A DNA stretch of 8,942 nt from the NCBI GenBank assembly GCA_026387135.1, contig JAPLMH010000091.1, positions 1 through 8,942 of the forward strand. The letters run 5' to 3'. Source of the stretch: Candidatus Omnitrophota bacterium. GTDB taxonomy: Bacteria > Omnitrophota > Gorgyraeia > 2-01-FULL-45-10. A program made the position numbers and the translations under genes. The notes under the pieces were generated by a model that saw nothing but the letters and a program-made list of their open reading frames with translations, had not been told where the DNA came from and made no database searches. Of the stretch, positions 1 to 7,033 are shown piece after piece; within the stretch, counting starts at the first letter, position 1; every line of letters begins with the position of its first letter.

Positions 1-539
1 ACTATGGCGGCTTCCGTATCAGGGGCTTCCTTATTAGTGCCTTTTATCTCATCCAATACTGTCTGGCGTTTGTCAGCGGGGATGCTAAAACTGTACGGGA
101 TATTCTGTGGGCTCAAATTTCCGGATAACCAACTAGTAAGCGGAAGTGTGTTTATTTTTGTTGGGAGCGGTGGAGGCGGAGGTGACCCTGCCCCGGGACC
201 AATAGCGGCAATTCCCGCACCAAGCGTCCCGCCTTCAGGCAGCGCCTTCTTCTCTTCTTCCTTGGCTTTCTTGGCAGTAGGCGCCCTAGCTTGCCCCTCT
301 TCCGATTCCGCTACTTCGCCGGCTTTCGCCACTTCTACGAGAGGGGTCCCGTTGGAAATGCTGTGCAAGACAGCGGTGATATTATTTCCGAGCCTGGCCA
401 GTCCGGCGAACTGTTCGGAAGGATATTCCTTAAGCGTCTGCATCGCGTTAATATATTCCTCTATGGAAGACGTATCGGCCGTTAAGTCGGCTGCCATTCC
501 CATCATACCCATCGAACCCGGGCCGCGCGTCAACTTTTC
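1..539 (-). other. Pro-rich C-terminal tail of the giant protein, continuing outside the window
   Basis: Residues 2096-2274. A Gly/Met patch (SMGMMGM) comes first, then an amphipathic helical stretch (IEEYINAMQTLKEY), a Lys/Glu-rich run, and a Gly/Pro linker containing PPPPPLP near nucleotides 165-185. After it a more ordered sequence begins (LPLTSWLSGNLSPQNIPYSF) and runs to the edge with no stop. The Pro linker probably separates the membrane part from at least one further domain that cannot be seen here. Confidence 0.6.
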
Positions 540-3500
540 AAATACTCCGCTGTAAGCCATTTGCGGATATAGCACCACCGGAGTGACTGCCGCGGACATC
601 ATCATCGAGCCGCCTAACGCCTTCGTCAAGGCCTCTGACAGCGGACGGCCTATCTTTTTTTCTATATTTACGCTGTATCTACTTATAATATAGACACCGG
701 CAATTGTAAGAACTACAAAAGCCATCGCGCTGACCGTACCGCTGAATGCCACCAAAGCCGCCGGAATGCCTATGGCATACATGATGATATTGCGGGAAGA
801 CGGCACGAACGATTCAAAGATGGCCATTGCAAATGCCTGTTTCTTCTTACCGACCGGAGCGGCAGCGCTTGCGGCGCGAGCCATCTTTAAAGCCTCAAAC
901 GATTGCAGCAGTACAACGCCAACGCCAATAACGCCTATGATGACCTTTACGGCAAGCATGGCTATAGACATGGCGGCCGGCGCGCCTAAAAGCGCAGCGA
1001 CAGCAAGCGCCGCGGTCAATCCTACAATGCCGGCGGCGCGGCCTACGTAAACAACTTTTTTAGACCTGTAGTAACCCTCATCTGCATTGCGGGCGATTAC
1101 TATGGATACTATGCTTGTCGCAAGGACGGCAGCTATGGATATCCCAAAAAATACCGCTGATCCCGCGCTTACCTGCGCCGCAAGCAATATCCCTATACCT
1201 ATAACTATAGTCCTGACGAACGCATTGAGGCCCGACTGGAAGCGCGTGGGCGTAATATCTTTTGCCTTGTCAAGCTGGCTCTTGAACATCCTCATCAGGA
1301 TAAGGTTTGACATAATCGCAAGTATAACCCCGGCCAGCGCCATCGGAAGTACAGGCAATCCCAATATTATCGGATATACCGTGGCTGCAAGCACGCCGCC
1401 GACGCTCGCGTAGAGGCCTACTCCGGCCATGAGTTGTAAAGACATTACTCCAAGCCACCGCAATGCGGACGTATTGAAGCTGCCATGGCCGATACCGAAC
1501 GCGTAACGCATGAAATTCTGCTGAGACCTGTCGAGTTGCGATAATTTTCCGGAATATATCTGGCGCAGATAGACGGCTGGGATCGACAGGACCGCGGTAG
1601 CGATCGCGATGATCCCTCCGAACCCTCCCAATACCCCTATGAGCGGCTTTAATACGTAGGCTGTAATAGGCGCAATACCGAAACATGAGAAGAGTATACC
1701 CACGCCTAAGATCAATACAAGGGCCCCTACGACCTTCAACACGCTGGACGACAGAGTGAATGGCTTCTTATATATTTCCTGCACTCCGGCAAGCCCCTCC
1801 TTACCTTCCTTTGCTATCATCGCTTTGACGAGGGCGCCTATATCGTCTATCTTGGAGTTAAAGTTGCGGGCAAGCCTTGTGGCGCTTATCAATTCCTGGT
1901 CTATCTGTATGAATACACCGCTTATCCCTACGCGCGATTTCGCGGCCATGTAAGATATATTATTCCTTGTCCTCTGCTGTTCGGTTTGGAACTCGCTCAA
2001 TTTTTTCAGGATGACCTGCCTAACCACCTGGCGCATCACCTCGAGTTTCTCGTCCAACCTCTCGCCCTCTTCAAGGCTCCTTACAAGAGCGTCGTAAGCA
2101 TCTATCTTCTTAAGGAAACTTATGAACGACTCCGCGGAGCCGGTTACTTCATCCATCACCCTCAGGAGGCTCGCCTGGTAACCGAAGACCTCATCTTCGT
2201 ATTCGCGCCTCCTCTCGTCATTCCTGTTCTGCTCGCTTACTATCCTCTCCCTCACCTGCCTGATAAGTTCTTCGGTAACAGCGCCGGCATTCATGGCGGC
2301 TTTCAATCCGTATATCTGCTGGTCGAGCAATTTGGCATGCTCGATAAATATCTTCTCATCCATCGAGAAGAGGCCTTCCCACGAGCCTACGTTGGCGCCT
2401 CTATCGGCACGGCCCTGAGTTTGTATCTCAAAAGCCTCAGCCTCATCAAGATATGCCGATATTACATGCAGCCCCGGCGCCTTCTCTCCTATCGGCGGCA
2501 CTTCCACTATGGCGCCGAGAGCATCGCGCCTCTCCGTTCCGTCAATATTAAGGTACCTGCCTTTTATGGTTATATCTATGCCTCGATGCGCCATATTGGT
2601 CGCTATCGTTATTACGTTGGCGTATCCTGCCTGCACTATCTTTAAGGAGAAGTCCTCTATATTACTGCCGTTCGTCGCGTTGATTATCATGCCGCGGTCC
2701 TTCAGCTCCTTGCTTAAATATTTCTGCAAAAATTCCCTTAGCTCTTCCGTCTCTCTGTCCGATTCCACCTTTACCAGTATCGGCTGGTTCCGCGCCATCC
2801 TCGCGCGGATACTTTCAAGCATCGCCTGCCACTTCTCTTCCCTGGCAGCAAAACCCATGTGGCCAGCGCTCTTATCAAGCTTCGCCGCCTCTCCGGAGAT
2901 CTCTACTACCGTTTTATCCGGGTAGATGGCGCGGAATTTCTCTTCTTCCATGGTACCGCTGGCGCCCGCAAAATCCGTCACTATGCCGCTGTCTTTCAGG
3001 AAGTGTTTTATCGTCATCGAAAGGGACGTGCTGTTCTCTGACGTGATATTCATCATGCCGGCGCTTATCTCTATCGCCTGCTGTAATCCCTCTCCGAAAG
3101 TCATGCCCGGTTTCAGGGCTTTTGTATGTTCATCGATGACTATGACCTTGGCGACATTGCCGTCTTTATCAGTCTCTACGGCATACTGGACATCCTTACT
3201 GTAAAATATGTGCGCCTTGATCGCGTCTACCGCGAACGTCTCGAAATTGAAATTTATCAGCGCGTCCAGGGCCTTGCTTTTTGACGCGAGCGGCGCGAGG
3301 GCTTTTTTCAATATATCGAGGCCCGCGGGCGTTAAGAATACCTCTTTCGAATCTTTTCTGACATGATAGAGGCTTTCGTCCTTTAACACAATATCCGCTA
3401 CCACCCTGTCCACGGCCTGACGCACCTCGAGGCGGTCCTTCCAGTCGGCAACGCTCTCTCCGGAGATGATGCATGGCGTCGCGGCCCCGAATACGAGCAT

Positions 3501-6500
3501 GAGGTCCGCTTCATCGAACAGCGTAAAATATCTGTTTTTGGAGAGCGCCGCCGGCGCGCCGCCTATCCTCTCGTGCATGTATCTGTGGACTATCCTGTCC
3601 CATTTTGAATATATTATCGCGCACTTCTCGTAGACCTCTTCTATGTTCTTTGCATCGCGACGTGTGCCGTCTTCAAATATGAAGCCGCGTTCGCCGCCCT
3701 TGCCGTCGGATAGGATAAACCCCGTAACGGCGCCGGCCGAGCTTAATTTTTCACCCATGCCGTCTTTTATCATCGCCTGTTCCGTAAGGGCCTCTTCGTG
3801 CGTCAATATGAGCGAACGTTCGCCTTTCTCTCTGAACCGTATCAACGCGCTGCCACCGAGCACGTATGTCTTACCGCCTCCCGTCCTGAACTGGGCGAAT
3901 GAGCCTCCTGTTATAGCTCTTATGCCGGGTATCTGGCCTCTTCTGTAATTCGGGACTCCCATCGCGCCGAGCCACGCCCGTTCGTTAGCCGTAAGCTCAA
4001 AACCGTCGGGTGAAGTCGCGGACGACTCGCCTGCTTTTGGCGCAGTAGCTGTAACGACCGGCGCTGGCGCTGGCGCAGGGGTTACTTCTGGTGCCGCTGG
4101 CGCGGGCGGTTTCGGAGCTTCGGGCTTCTTCCGGCCTGCCATTCCGTATAAATTCGCCCGTTCTTTTTTGCCCACGATCTCTATCTCGCCAGATCTTTGC
4201 AAGTCCCTCAGGTCGTGATATATTGTGGAATAGCTGCGCGTGACATCCTGTTTCTCGAGGAATTCTACGGCCTCTTTTACGGTCAGGTCCCTGACTTTCA
4301 ACTCTTCTCTTAATATATTCTTCCTTGTTTCGCGAGACGATTCGGGTTTTTTCTGCGATTCAAATACTATCTGCCTGACTTTTCTTCGCCCCTCTTCCCC
4401 AAGGCTTAGATATAGATCTTTCAGGTCCTGTCTCGTATTTATAATACTTTCAATCTTACGGTCGCTTAACCTTCCCTCTGCGCTTCTCGGGTTGGAGATA
4501 ACATAAGTGGCAAGGAGCGATATCGTAACTTTCTCGTCGATGCGGGCGCCGGCCTTCAACGCCTCTATCTTTTTTGAGCCCTCTTCTGCTGAAGTCGCTT
4601 TTCCCTTTCTTGCGGCCTCTTTGCTAACAGCCGCTTTATATAATACTACCTCTTCGGGAGAGGAAAGTTTCGCGGTTACCGTCTTCCCGTCCACTTCCTC
4701 TTTAACTGTCACATAAGTACCCTCTAATTCCGCCACAGCCCAGCCCTGCCCTAATCTTAGGGCGTTTATCGCATCCACTAGGGCACCAAAACCTGTGGGT
4801 GGATATCCGAGCGGCAGATTGGACGCCGTAGCGATAGTTGCATCGCCGGTAACGCCATCTTTGGCTCCGGACGATTGAATCGTTTTGCCAGCTTTAGTGA
4901 AGTTCTTCTCATCCTTTATGATGCCTCTAGCCTTCAGGTCTTCATAGGCATTGTTGTAGCTCTCTATCCAAAGTTTCTTTACGCTCTTTATGTCTTTACC
5001 CTGTATCGCAGCCTGGCCCAAGCTTACGAGTATTATATCTTTCACAAAGCCCTGGACCTTATTCGGGTCGGTGATATTCTCTCCGAAATAGGCGTTCGTC
5101 ATCACCTGATACTTGCCGCTCTCGAGAACCTCTTCGTAAGCGTCTCTCTTGTTCGTAAGTATGGCGACGTACGGCCTCTCGCCTTTTGAGGCGTCGAATT
5201 TCGGAAGTATGACAAGGTAGGATGTCTCTTTCTCTTTTAATAACTGGGTGAGGCCTTTGGTGTGGTATCCTCCGGTGATCAATGCCGCCAGACTCTGTCC
5301 GTCATCTCTCATCTTCTTGATGGTGTTGGAGAGCATCGCGTTATTTCTCATCTCGGCAGTCTTGTAGAATCCGAGTGCAGTTGGGGCATTGTCGAATATC
5401 TTCCCGATATCGTAGTTTCCTTCCATCACAATATTATATTTGGCGGATGAGGTTCTGATGAAATCTGCTATCGTCCCGGCGTTGCATACCGTTATATGCT
5501 TATCGAGATAATCGAAGTCGCCGTTATTGAGTTTCAGCTCGAATAGGTCCTTCACAAAACCTACGCACTTCAGGATATCATGGAGCTTTCTCTCTTCGGG
5601 CGTGGTAAAAAGTTTCTCTTTGATCGCGTCCTCAAAATCTTTGACCTCTTCGAATATGGCAAGCAGATCTATCGATTCGTAGAGAGTGATGTAGTCGGTG
5701 TATGCGATCAGGTCCTTATACGGCTCCGGGTCGATGCCCGATCTCTGGGCCAGCGACTGCAGGAACTGATAATACTCACCCTGGTAGATCTTCCCGCTCT
5801 TGAACGCTATAGATTTTAATATCAGCTCCTCGAGGCTCTGCTTGGTTATCTTCTTCGTCAAAGTATCGATGAGGGCGTCGCGCTCTTTATTAGCCAATTC
5901 AAATTTTATCGACTTCTCGACTTCCATCGACTCAACTAGTTTTGAGAGGTTCTCGTATTTTTTGTAATCTAAAGAGACCTTATCCGCCAGCTTCTTTACG
6001 AGCTGCCATCTATCGGTGAAAGCTATCTTGCCGTCTTTATGAAGGATCGAGTTGTCGTCAAGTGCGGCCATATCTTTTGTGTAGATCCTGGCCTTCAAGC
6101 CGTTCAGAGCGTTTATAAGGCCGTCCATATCTTTCTTCGTCGCCAGGTTTATCTCATAGACCTTGCGGAACTGGTCGACGTTCTCACGGTAAAGCGGATT
6201 ATCTTCTATGCCGTATAGCGCTACGGGCTTATCTGACGTAATAGCGAAGAATTCACCGGCAGACATTTTGCCTTTGCGCATTAAATACTGCGCTGTTTTT
6301 TTGCGGATAGTCTCATCGGGGAATGTTCGCAAAAGAGACGTATCGATATAACCGGTGGAGCCTTCTATGGCTACCAGCTTCAGGTCATAATTTGTTACTA
6401 ATGAATCAAGTATTGATACTATGGAGTCCTGAGCGGCTAAAGAAGCGTGGGCATCCTGGATATTTATTATTGTATTGCCGCCGCCATTGGTGGAGTTATA

Positions 6501-6824
6501 GACTTCCTTGGTTACGGCAATGTCTTTGGGGATGGGCATAGCGCCATGCGAAGCGGGGGCTTGAGTCTTTAAAGCAAAATTCCCGTTCTGTCCTTTGGAC
6601 CAAACGGGAGAGCCTTCTTGTGCCCAGATAAGATCTTGATTGACGAACGTTACAACTAAAAAAAGCGCGATAGCTCTTATCCACTTCTTATTCCGGGCGC
6701 TTTGCAAGTCCATTATAAGCGACTTACGCCCCAACTCTTCTCTCGTGGATAAAGAGTCGCGCGATGATATTTCTTCTACATCTCCATTCTGAGGCGCCTT
6801 TCGGCGTGCCTGCCAAGCATTCAT
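1..6824 (-). CDS. Giant membrane protein with TraB-like, winged-helix and SecA-like ATPase domains (3' end outside window)
   Basis: One frame stays open from the ATG at 6824 to the left edge, giving at least 2274 residues with no stop, so the C-terminus is missing. The order is: hydrophobic helix (51-68), TraB/ChaN-like domain (115-545), unassigned region (546-837), winged helix (838-897), Pro/Ala linker (898-941), SecA-like motor and scaffold (942-1565), helical segment (1566-1691), about ten membrane helices (1692-2095), and a Pro-rich tail. The start is well supported: an in-frame TAG lies six codons upstream (6843-6845), and GAGGG stands 10 bases before the ATG. Met38 (6711-6713) would give a conventional signal-peptide length but has no visible ribosome binding site. 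SecA itself is about 900 residues and lacks these fusions, so this is a SecA paralogue, not the housekeeping translocase. I infer a membrane-tethered, ATP-driven protein mover or remodeller; the substrate is unknown. Confidence 0.9.
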   Translation of the reverse strand, partial: MNAWQARRKAPQNGDVEEISSRDSLSTREELGRKSLIMDLQSARNKKWIRAIALFLVVTFVNQDLIWAQEGSPVWSKGQNGNFALKTQAPASHGAMPIPKDIAVTKEVYNSTNGGGNTIINIQDAHASLAAQDSIVSILDSLVTNYDLKLVAIEGSTGYIDTSLLRTFPDETIRKKTAQYLMRKGKMSAGEFFAITSDKPVALYGIEDNPLYRENVDQFRKVYEINLATKKDMDGLINALNGLKARIYTKDMAALDDNSILHKDGKIAFTDRWQLVKKLADKVSLDYKKYENLSKLVESMEVEKSIKFELANKERDALIDTLTKKITKQSLEELILKSIAFKSGKIYQGEYYQFLQSLAQRSGIDPEPYKDLIAYTDYITLYESIDLLAIFEEVKDFEDAIKEKLFTTPEERKLHDILKCVGFVKDLFELKLNNGDFDYLDKHITVCNAGTIADFIRTSSAKYNIVMEGNYDIGKIFDNAPTALGFYKTAEMRNNAMLSNTIKKMRDDGQSLAALITGGYHTKGLTQLLKEKETSYLVILPKFDASKGERPYVAILTNKRDAYEEVLESGKYQVMTNAYFGENITDPNKVQGFVKDIILVSLGQAAIQGKDIKSVKKLWIESYNNAYEDLKARGIIKDEKNFTKAGKTIQSSGAKDGVTGDATIATASNLPLGYPPTGFGALVDAINALRLGQGWAVAELEGTYVTVKEEVDGKTVTAKLSSPEEVVLYKAAVSKEAARKGKATSAEEGSKKIEALKAGARIDEKVTISLLATYVISNPRSAEGRLSDRKIESIINTRQDLKDLYLSLGEEGRRKVRQIVFESQKKPESSRETRKNILREELKVRDLTVKEAVEFLEKQDVTRSYSTIYHDLRDLQRSGEIEIVGKKERANLYGMAGRKKPEAPKPPAPAAPEVTPAPAPAPVVTATAPKAGESSATSPDGFELTANERAWLGAMGVPNYRRGQIPGIRAITGGSFAQFRTGGGKTYVLGGSALIRFREKGERSLILTHEEALTEQAMIKDGMGEKLSSAGAVTGFILSDGKGGERGFIFEDGTRRDAKNIEEVYEKCAIIYSKWDRIVHRYMHERIGGAPAALSKNRYFTLFDEADLMLVFGAATPCIISGESVADWKDRLEVRQAVDRVVADIVLKDESLYHVRKDSKEVFLTPAGLDILKKALAPLASKSKALDALINFNFETFAVDAIKAHIFYSKDVQYAVETDKDGNVAKVIVIDEHTKALKPGMTFGEGLQQAIEISAGMMNITSENSTSLSMTIKHFLKDSGIVTDFAGASGTMEEEKFRAIYPDKTVVEISGEAAKLDKSAGHMGFAAREEKWQAMLESIRARMARNQPILVKVESDRETEELREFLQKYLSKELKDRGMIINATNGSNIEDFSLKIVQAGYANVITIATNMAHRGIDITIKGRYLNIDGTERRDALGAIVEVPPIGEKAPGLHVISAYLDEAEAFEIQTQGRADRGANVGSWEGLFSMDEKIFIEHAKLLDQQIYGLKAAMNAGAVTEELIRQVRERIVSEQNRNDERRREYEDEVFGYQASLLRVMDEVTGSAESFISFLKKIDAYDALVRSLEEGERLDEKLEVMRQVVRQVILKKLSEFQTEQQRTRNNISYMAAKSRVGISGVFIQIDQELISATRLARNFNSKIDDIGALVKAMIAKEGKEGLAGVQEIYKKPFTLSSSVLKVVGALVLILGVGILFSCFGIAPITAYVLKPLIGVLGGFGGIIAIATAVLSIPAVYLRQIYSGKLSQLDRSQQNFMRYAFGIGHGSFNTSALRWLGVMSLQLMAGVGLYASVGGVLAATVYPIILGLPVLPMALAGVILAIMSNLILMRMFKSQLDKAKDITPTRFQSGLNAFVRTIVIGIGILLAAQVSAGSAVFFGISIAAVLATSIVSIVIARNADEGYYRSKKVVYVGRAAGIVGLTAALAVAALLGAPAAMSIAMLAVKVIIGVIGVGVVLLQSFEALKMARAASAAAPVGKKKQAFAMAIFESFVPSSRNIIMYAIGIPAALVAFSGTVSAMAFVVLTIAGVYIISRYSVNIEKKIGRPLSEALTKALGGSMMMSAAVTPVVLYPQMAYSGVFEKLTRGPGSMGMMGMAADLTADTSSIEEYINAMQTLKEYPSEQFAGLARLGNNITAVLHSISNGTPLVEVAKAGEVAESEEGQARAPTAKKAKEEEKKALPEGGTLGAGIAAIGPGAGSPPPPPLPTKINTLPLTSWLSGNLSPQNIPYSFSIPADKRQTVLDEIKGTNKEAPDTEAAI
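540..1751 (-). other. Polytopic membrane domain (about ten helices) of the giant protein
   Basis: Residues 1692-2095 contain about ten hydrophobic helices rich in Gly, Ala, Val and Ile. Examples are VVGALVLILGVGILF, GGIIAIATAVLSIPAVYL, AGVILAIMSNLILI, RTIVIGIGILLAAQVSAG, LTAALAVAALLGA and VKVIIGVIGVGVVLL. Charged loops lie between them, such as RQIYSGKLSQLDRSQQ and KMARAAS followed by KKK. I see no SecY, SecDF, YidC or transporter signature. It could be a channel, an anchor or a partner for SecYEG. Being on the same chain as the ATPase implies a fixed stoichiometry. Confidence 0.8.
1752..2129 (-). other. Charged helical segment between motor and membrane domain
   Basis: Residues 1566-1691 are helical and charged (LEEGERLDEKLEVMRQVVRQ, then a Glu/Gln-rich run), consistent with a coiled coil or the rest of a SecA-like helical domain. 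It ends in EIYKKPFTLSSS, just before the first membrane helix, so it would physically couple the ATPase to the membrane part. Confidence 0.5.
2130..4001 (-). other. SecA-like translocation ATPase region of the giant protein
   Basis: Residues 942-1565 follow the SecA order. The nucleotide site begins with YRRGQIPGIRA, then Walker A RTGGGKT (Lys985). Walker B is DEAD (1104-1107; SecA usually has DEVD) and is followed by ATPCIISG, the equivalent of SecA's TPLIISG. About 127 residues later comes IDEHT (1230-1234) with EGLQQAIE (1245-1252), the counterpart of SecA's DEHTGR and GLHQAIE, so there is room for a preprotein cross-linking domain. GASGTM (1287-1292) matches GMTGTA. The second nucleotide domain has ATNMAHRGIDI (Arg1414) and QTQGRADRG (Arg1472, Arg1475), matching ATNMAGRGTDI and QLRGRAGRQGD. 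A scaffold-like helix with SEQNRNDERREYEDEVFGYQ (Gln1532) follows. ATP-binding and arginine positions look intact, so hydrolysis is plausible. No SecA C-terminal zinc motif is seen. Confidence 0.9.
4002..4133 (-). other. Pro/Ala-rich linker with near-repeat codons
   Basis: Residues 898-941 are rich in Pro and Ala (for example APKPPAPAAPEV, then TPAPAPAP) and separate the winged helix from the ATPase. At DNA level the segment holds tandem gctggc units around 4060-4110, which suggests replication slippage and possible length variation between strains. Such linkers usually join independently folding modules. Confidence 0.75.
4134..4313 (-). other. Winged helix-turn-helix domain inside the giant protein
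   Basis: Residues 838-897. LTVKEAVEFLEKQ is followed by RSYSTIYHDLRDLQRSGEIE (863-882) and a basic wing, VGKKERANLYGM (884-895). The pattern of helix, turn, recognition helix with STIYHDLRDLQ, then the GEIE strand and a short hairpin is that of DeoR/MarR/GntR-like winged helices. It sits directly before the linker that leads into the ATPase. In a cytoplasmic protein it could bind DNA or RNA or act as a protein-protein module. A DNA-binding role in a SecA fusion would be unusual and is unproven. Confidence 0.65.
4314..5189 (-). other. Unassigned inter-domain region of the giant protein
   Basis: Residues 546-837. The frame is clean and the composition is normal for a soluble, partly helical protein, but I recognise no family. 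A Gly/Ala/Thr-rich patch near 615-645 may be a flexible linker. A short beta-like stretch follows (AVAELEGTYVTVKEEVDG, about 667-684). The end, about 770-837, is charged and helical (LGEEGRRKVRQIVFESQKK) and leads into the winged helix. Confidence 0.4.
5190..6482 (-). other. TraB/ChaN/TIKI-like domain of the giant protein
   Basis: Residues about 115-545. The domain opens with a beta strand and the motif NIQDAH (His126), followed by AAQ and then LVAIEGSTGYID, where Glu154 ends the second strand. It closes with LITGGYH (His521), followed by KGLTQLL and a final strand. A His after the first strand, an acidic residue after the second and a late GxxH match the TraB/PrgY, TIKI protease and ChaN (haem-binding) group, which use such residues for metal or haem. 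The region between is mostly helical and charged, with conserved-looking stretches such as SAGEFFAITSDKPVALYGIE (188-207). I remember similar domains from Omnitrophota proteins but could not verify this. The fold assignment is moderate; whether it acts as peptidase, binding or signalling domain cannot be decided from sequence. Confidence 0.5.
6621..6674 (-). other. N-terminal hydrophobic helix (signal anchor or signal peptide)
   Basis: Residues 51-68 of the giant protein form a hydrophobic run ending in DLIWA, preceded by the basic cluster RNKKWIR (44-50). The charge pattern predicts the N-terminus inside and the following domains outside. Cleavage after Ala68 (IWA before QE) is possible but not ideal. 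The next convincing membrane helix is not until residue 1692, so this segment decides on which side the TraB-like and SecA-like domains lie. The 46 hydrophilic residues ahead of it are long for a signal peptide, unless translation starts at Met38. Confidence 0.6.
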
Positions 6825-6834
6825 TTTGGAGAAT

Positions 6835-6840
6835 CCCTCT
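6835..6840 (-). promoter_or_regulatory. Ribosome binding site of the giant gene
   Basis: The minus strand reads AGAGGG, with 10 bases between it and the ATG at 6824. This is slightly long but workable Shine-Dalgarno spacing. It supports the ATG at 6824 over Met38, which lacks any comparable site. Confidence 0.6.
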
Positions 6841-6888
6841 TGCTACTCGTTGCGTTAGTAACTACCTTTTTGTTTCTATTACATCTGA

Positions 6889-6917
6889 AGTATAACATAT
6901 ATATGTTATATTGTCAA
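6889..6917 (-). promoter_or_regulatory. Sigma-70-type promoter of the giant gene
   Basis: The -35 is TTGACA (6912-6917), a perfect consensus. The spacer is 17 bases and the -10 is TATACT (6889-6894), preceded by TGT, an extended -10. Transcription should start near 6882, giving a leader of about 58 bases. The gene therefore need not depend on read-through from the isomerase gene upstream. Confidence 0.75.
6891..6910. promoter_or_regulatory. Perfect 20-base palindrome overlapping the promoter (candidate operator)
   Basis: The half-site TATAACATAT is followed immediately by its exact reverse complement. The palindrome covers 16 of the 17 spacer bases and four of the six -10 bases, so a dimeric protein bound here would block RNA polymerase. 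AT-rich sequence makes short palindromes common, but 20 perfect bases placed exactly in a strong promoter are less likely by chance. The binding protein is unknown. Confidence 0.5.
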
Positions 6918-6977
6918 TGTATGGTATTTGCCTTTTTTGTGTCTTAACATAGTCATAAAATCAATATTTATAGTATG

Positions 6978-6992
6978 TTACAGTAATTGTAA
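6978..6992. repeat. Short inverted repeat upstream of the promoter
   Basis: TTACA and TGTAA are separated by five bases, about 60 bases upstream of the -35. It could be a second binding site, but at 5+5 bases in AT-rich sequence chance is a serious alternative. Confidence 0.25.
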
Positions 6993-7007
6993 AGGCACTT
7001 GATTAGG

Positions 7008-7033
7008 CGTGACAAAAAGCAGGCTTTGACACG
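7008..7033 (-). terminator. Degenerate stem-loop after the isomerase gene (possible transcript end)
   Basis: CGTG and CAAA pair with TTTG and CACG around an eight-base loop, with one mismatch in the middle. It begins 25 bases after the stop codon at 7059. No clean U-tract follows, so it does not meet the usual intrinsic terminator pattern. It may instead protect a 3' end or mean nothing. The sequence CGTGxxAAAAAGC also occurs twice here (7008-7020 and 7032-7044, 11 of 13 bases equal). Confidence 0.25.

Noticed and set aside
4..555. Plus-strand open frame of 183 codons
   Set aside because: It overlaps the membrane and tail part of the giant gene in antisense. Its Ser/Pro/Ala-rich product is what antisense of such sequence gives, and no ribosome site is seen.
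1270..1686. Minus-strand frame of 138 codons inside the giant gene
   Set aside because: It lies in a different frame from the membrane helices and yields an Arg-rich product typical of an out-of-frame shadow.
1986..2645. Plus-strand open frame of 219 codons
   Set aside because: It is the exact codon-register complement of the SecA-like coding sequence, whose motifs explain the region. Its own translation shows no recognisable domain.
2130..4001. Ordinary housekeeping secA
   Set aside because: The motor sits in the middle of a protein of more than 2270 residues with membrane helices, lacks the zinc-binding C-terminus and has altered signature residues.
7008..7033. Strong intrinsic terminator after the isomerase gene
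   Set aside because: The stem has a central mismatch and few G-C pairs, and no clean U-tract follows. It is kept only as a low-confidence stem-loop.
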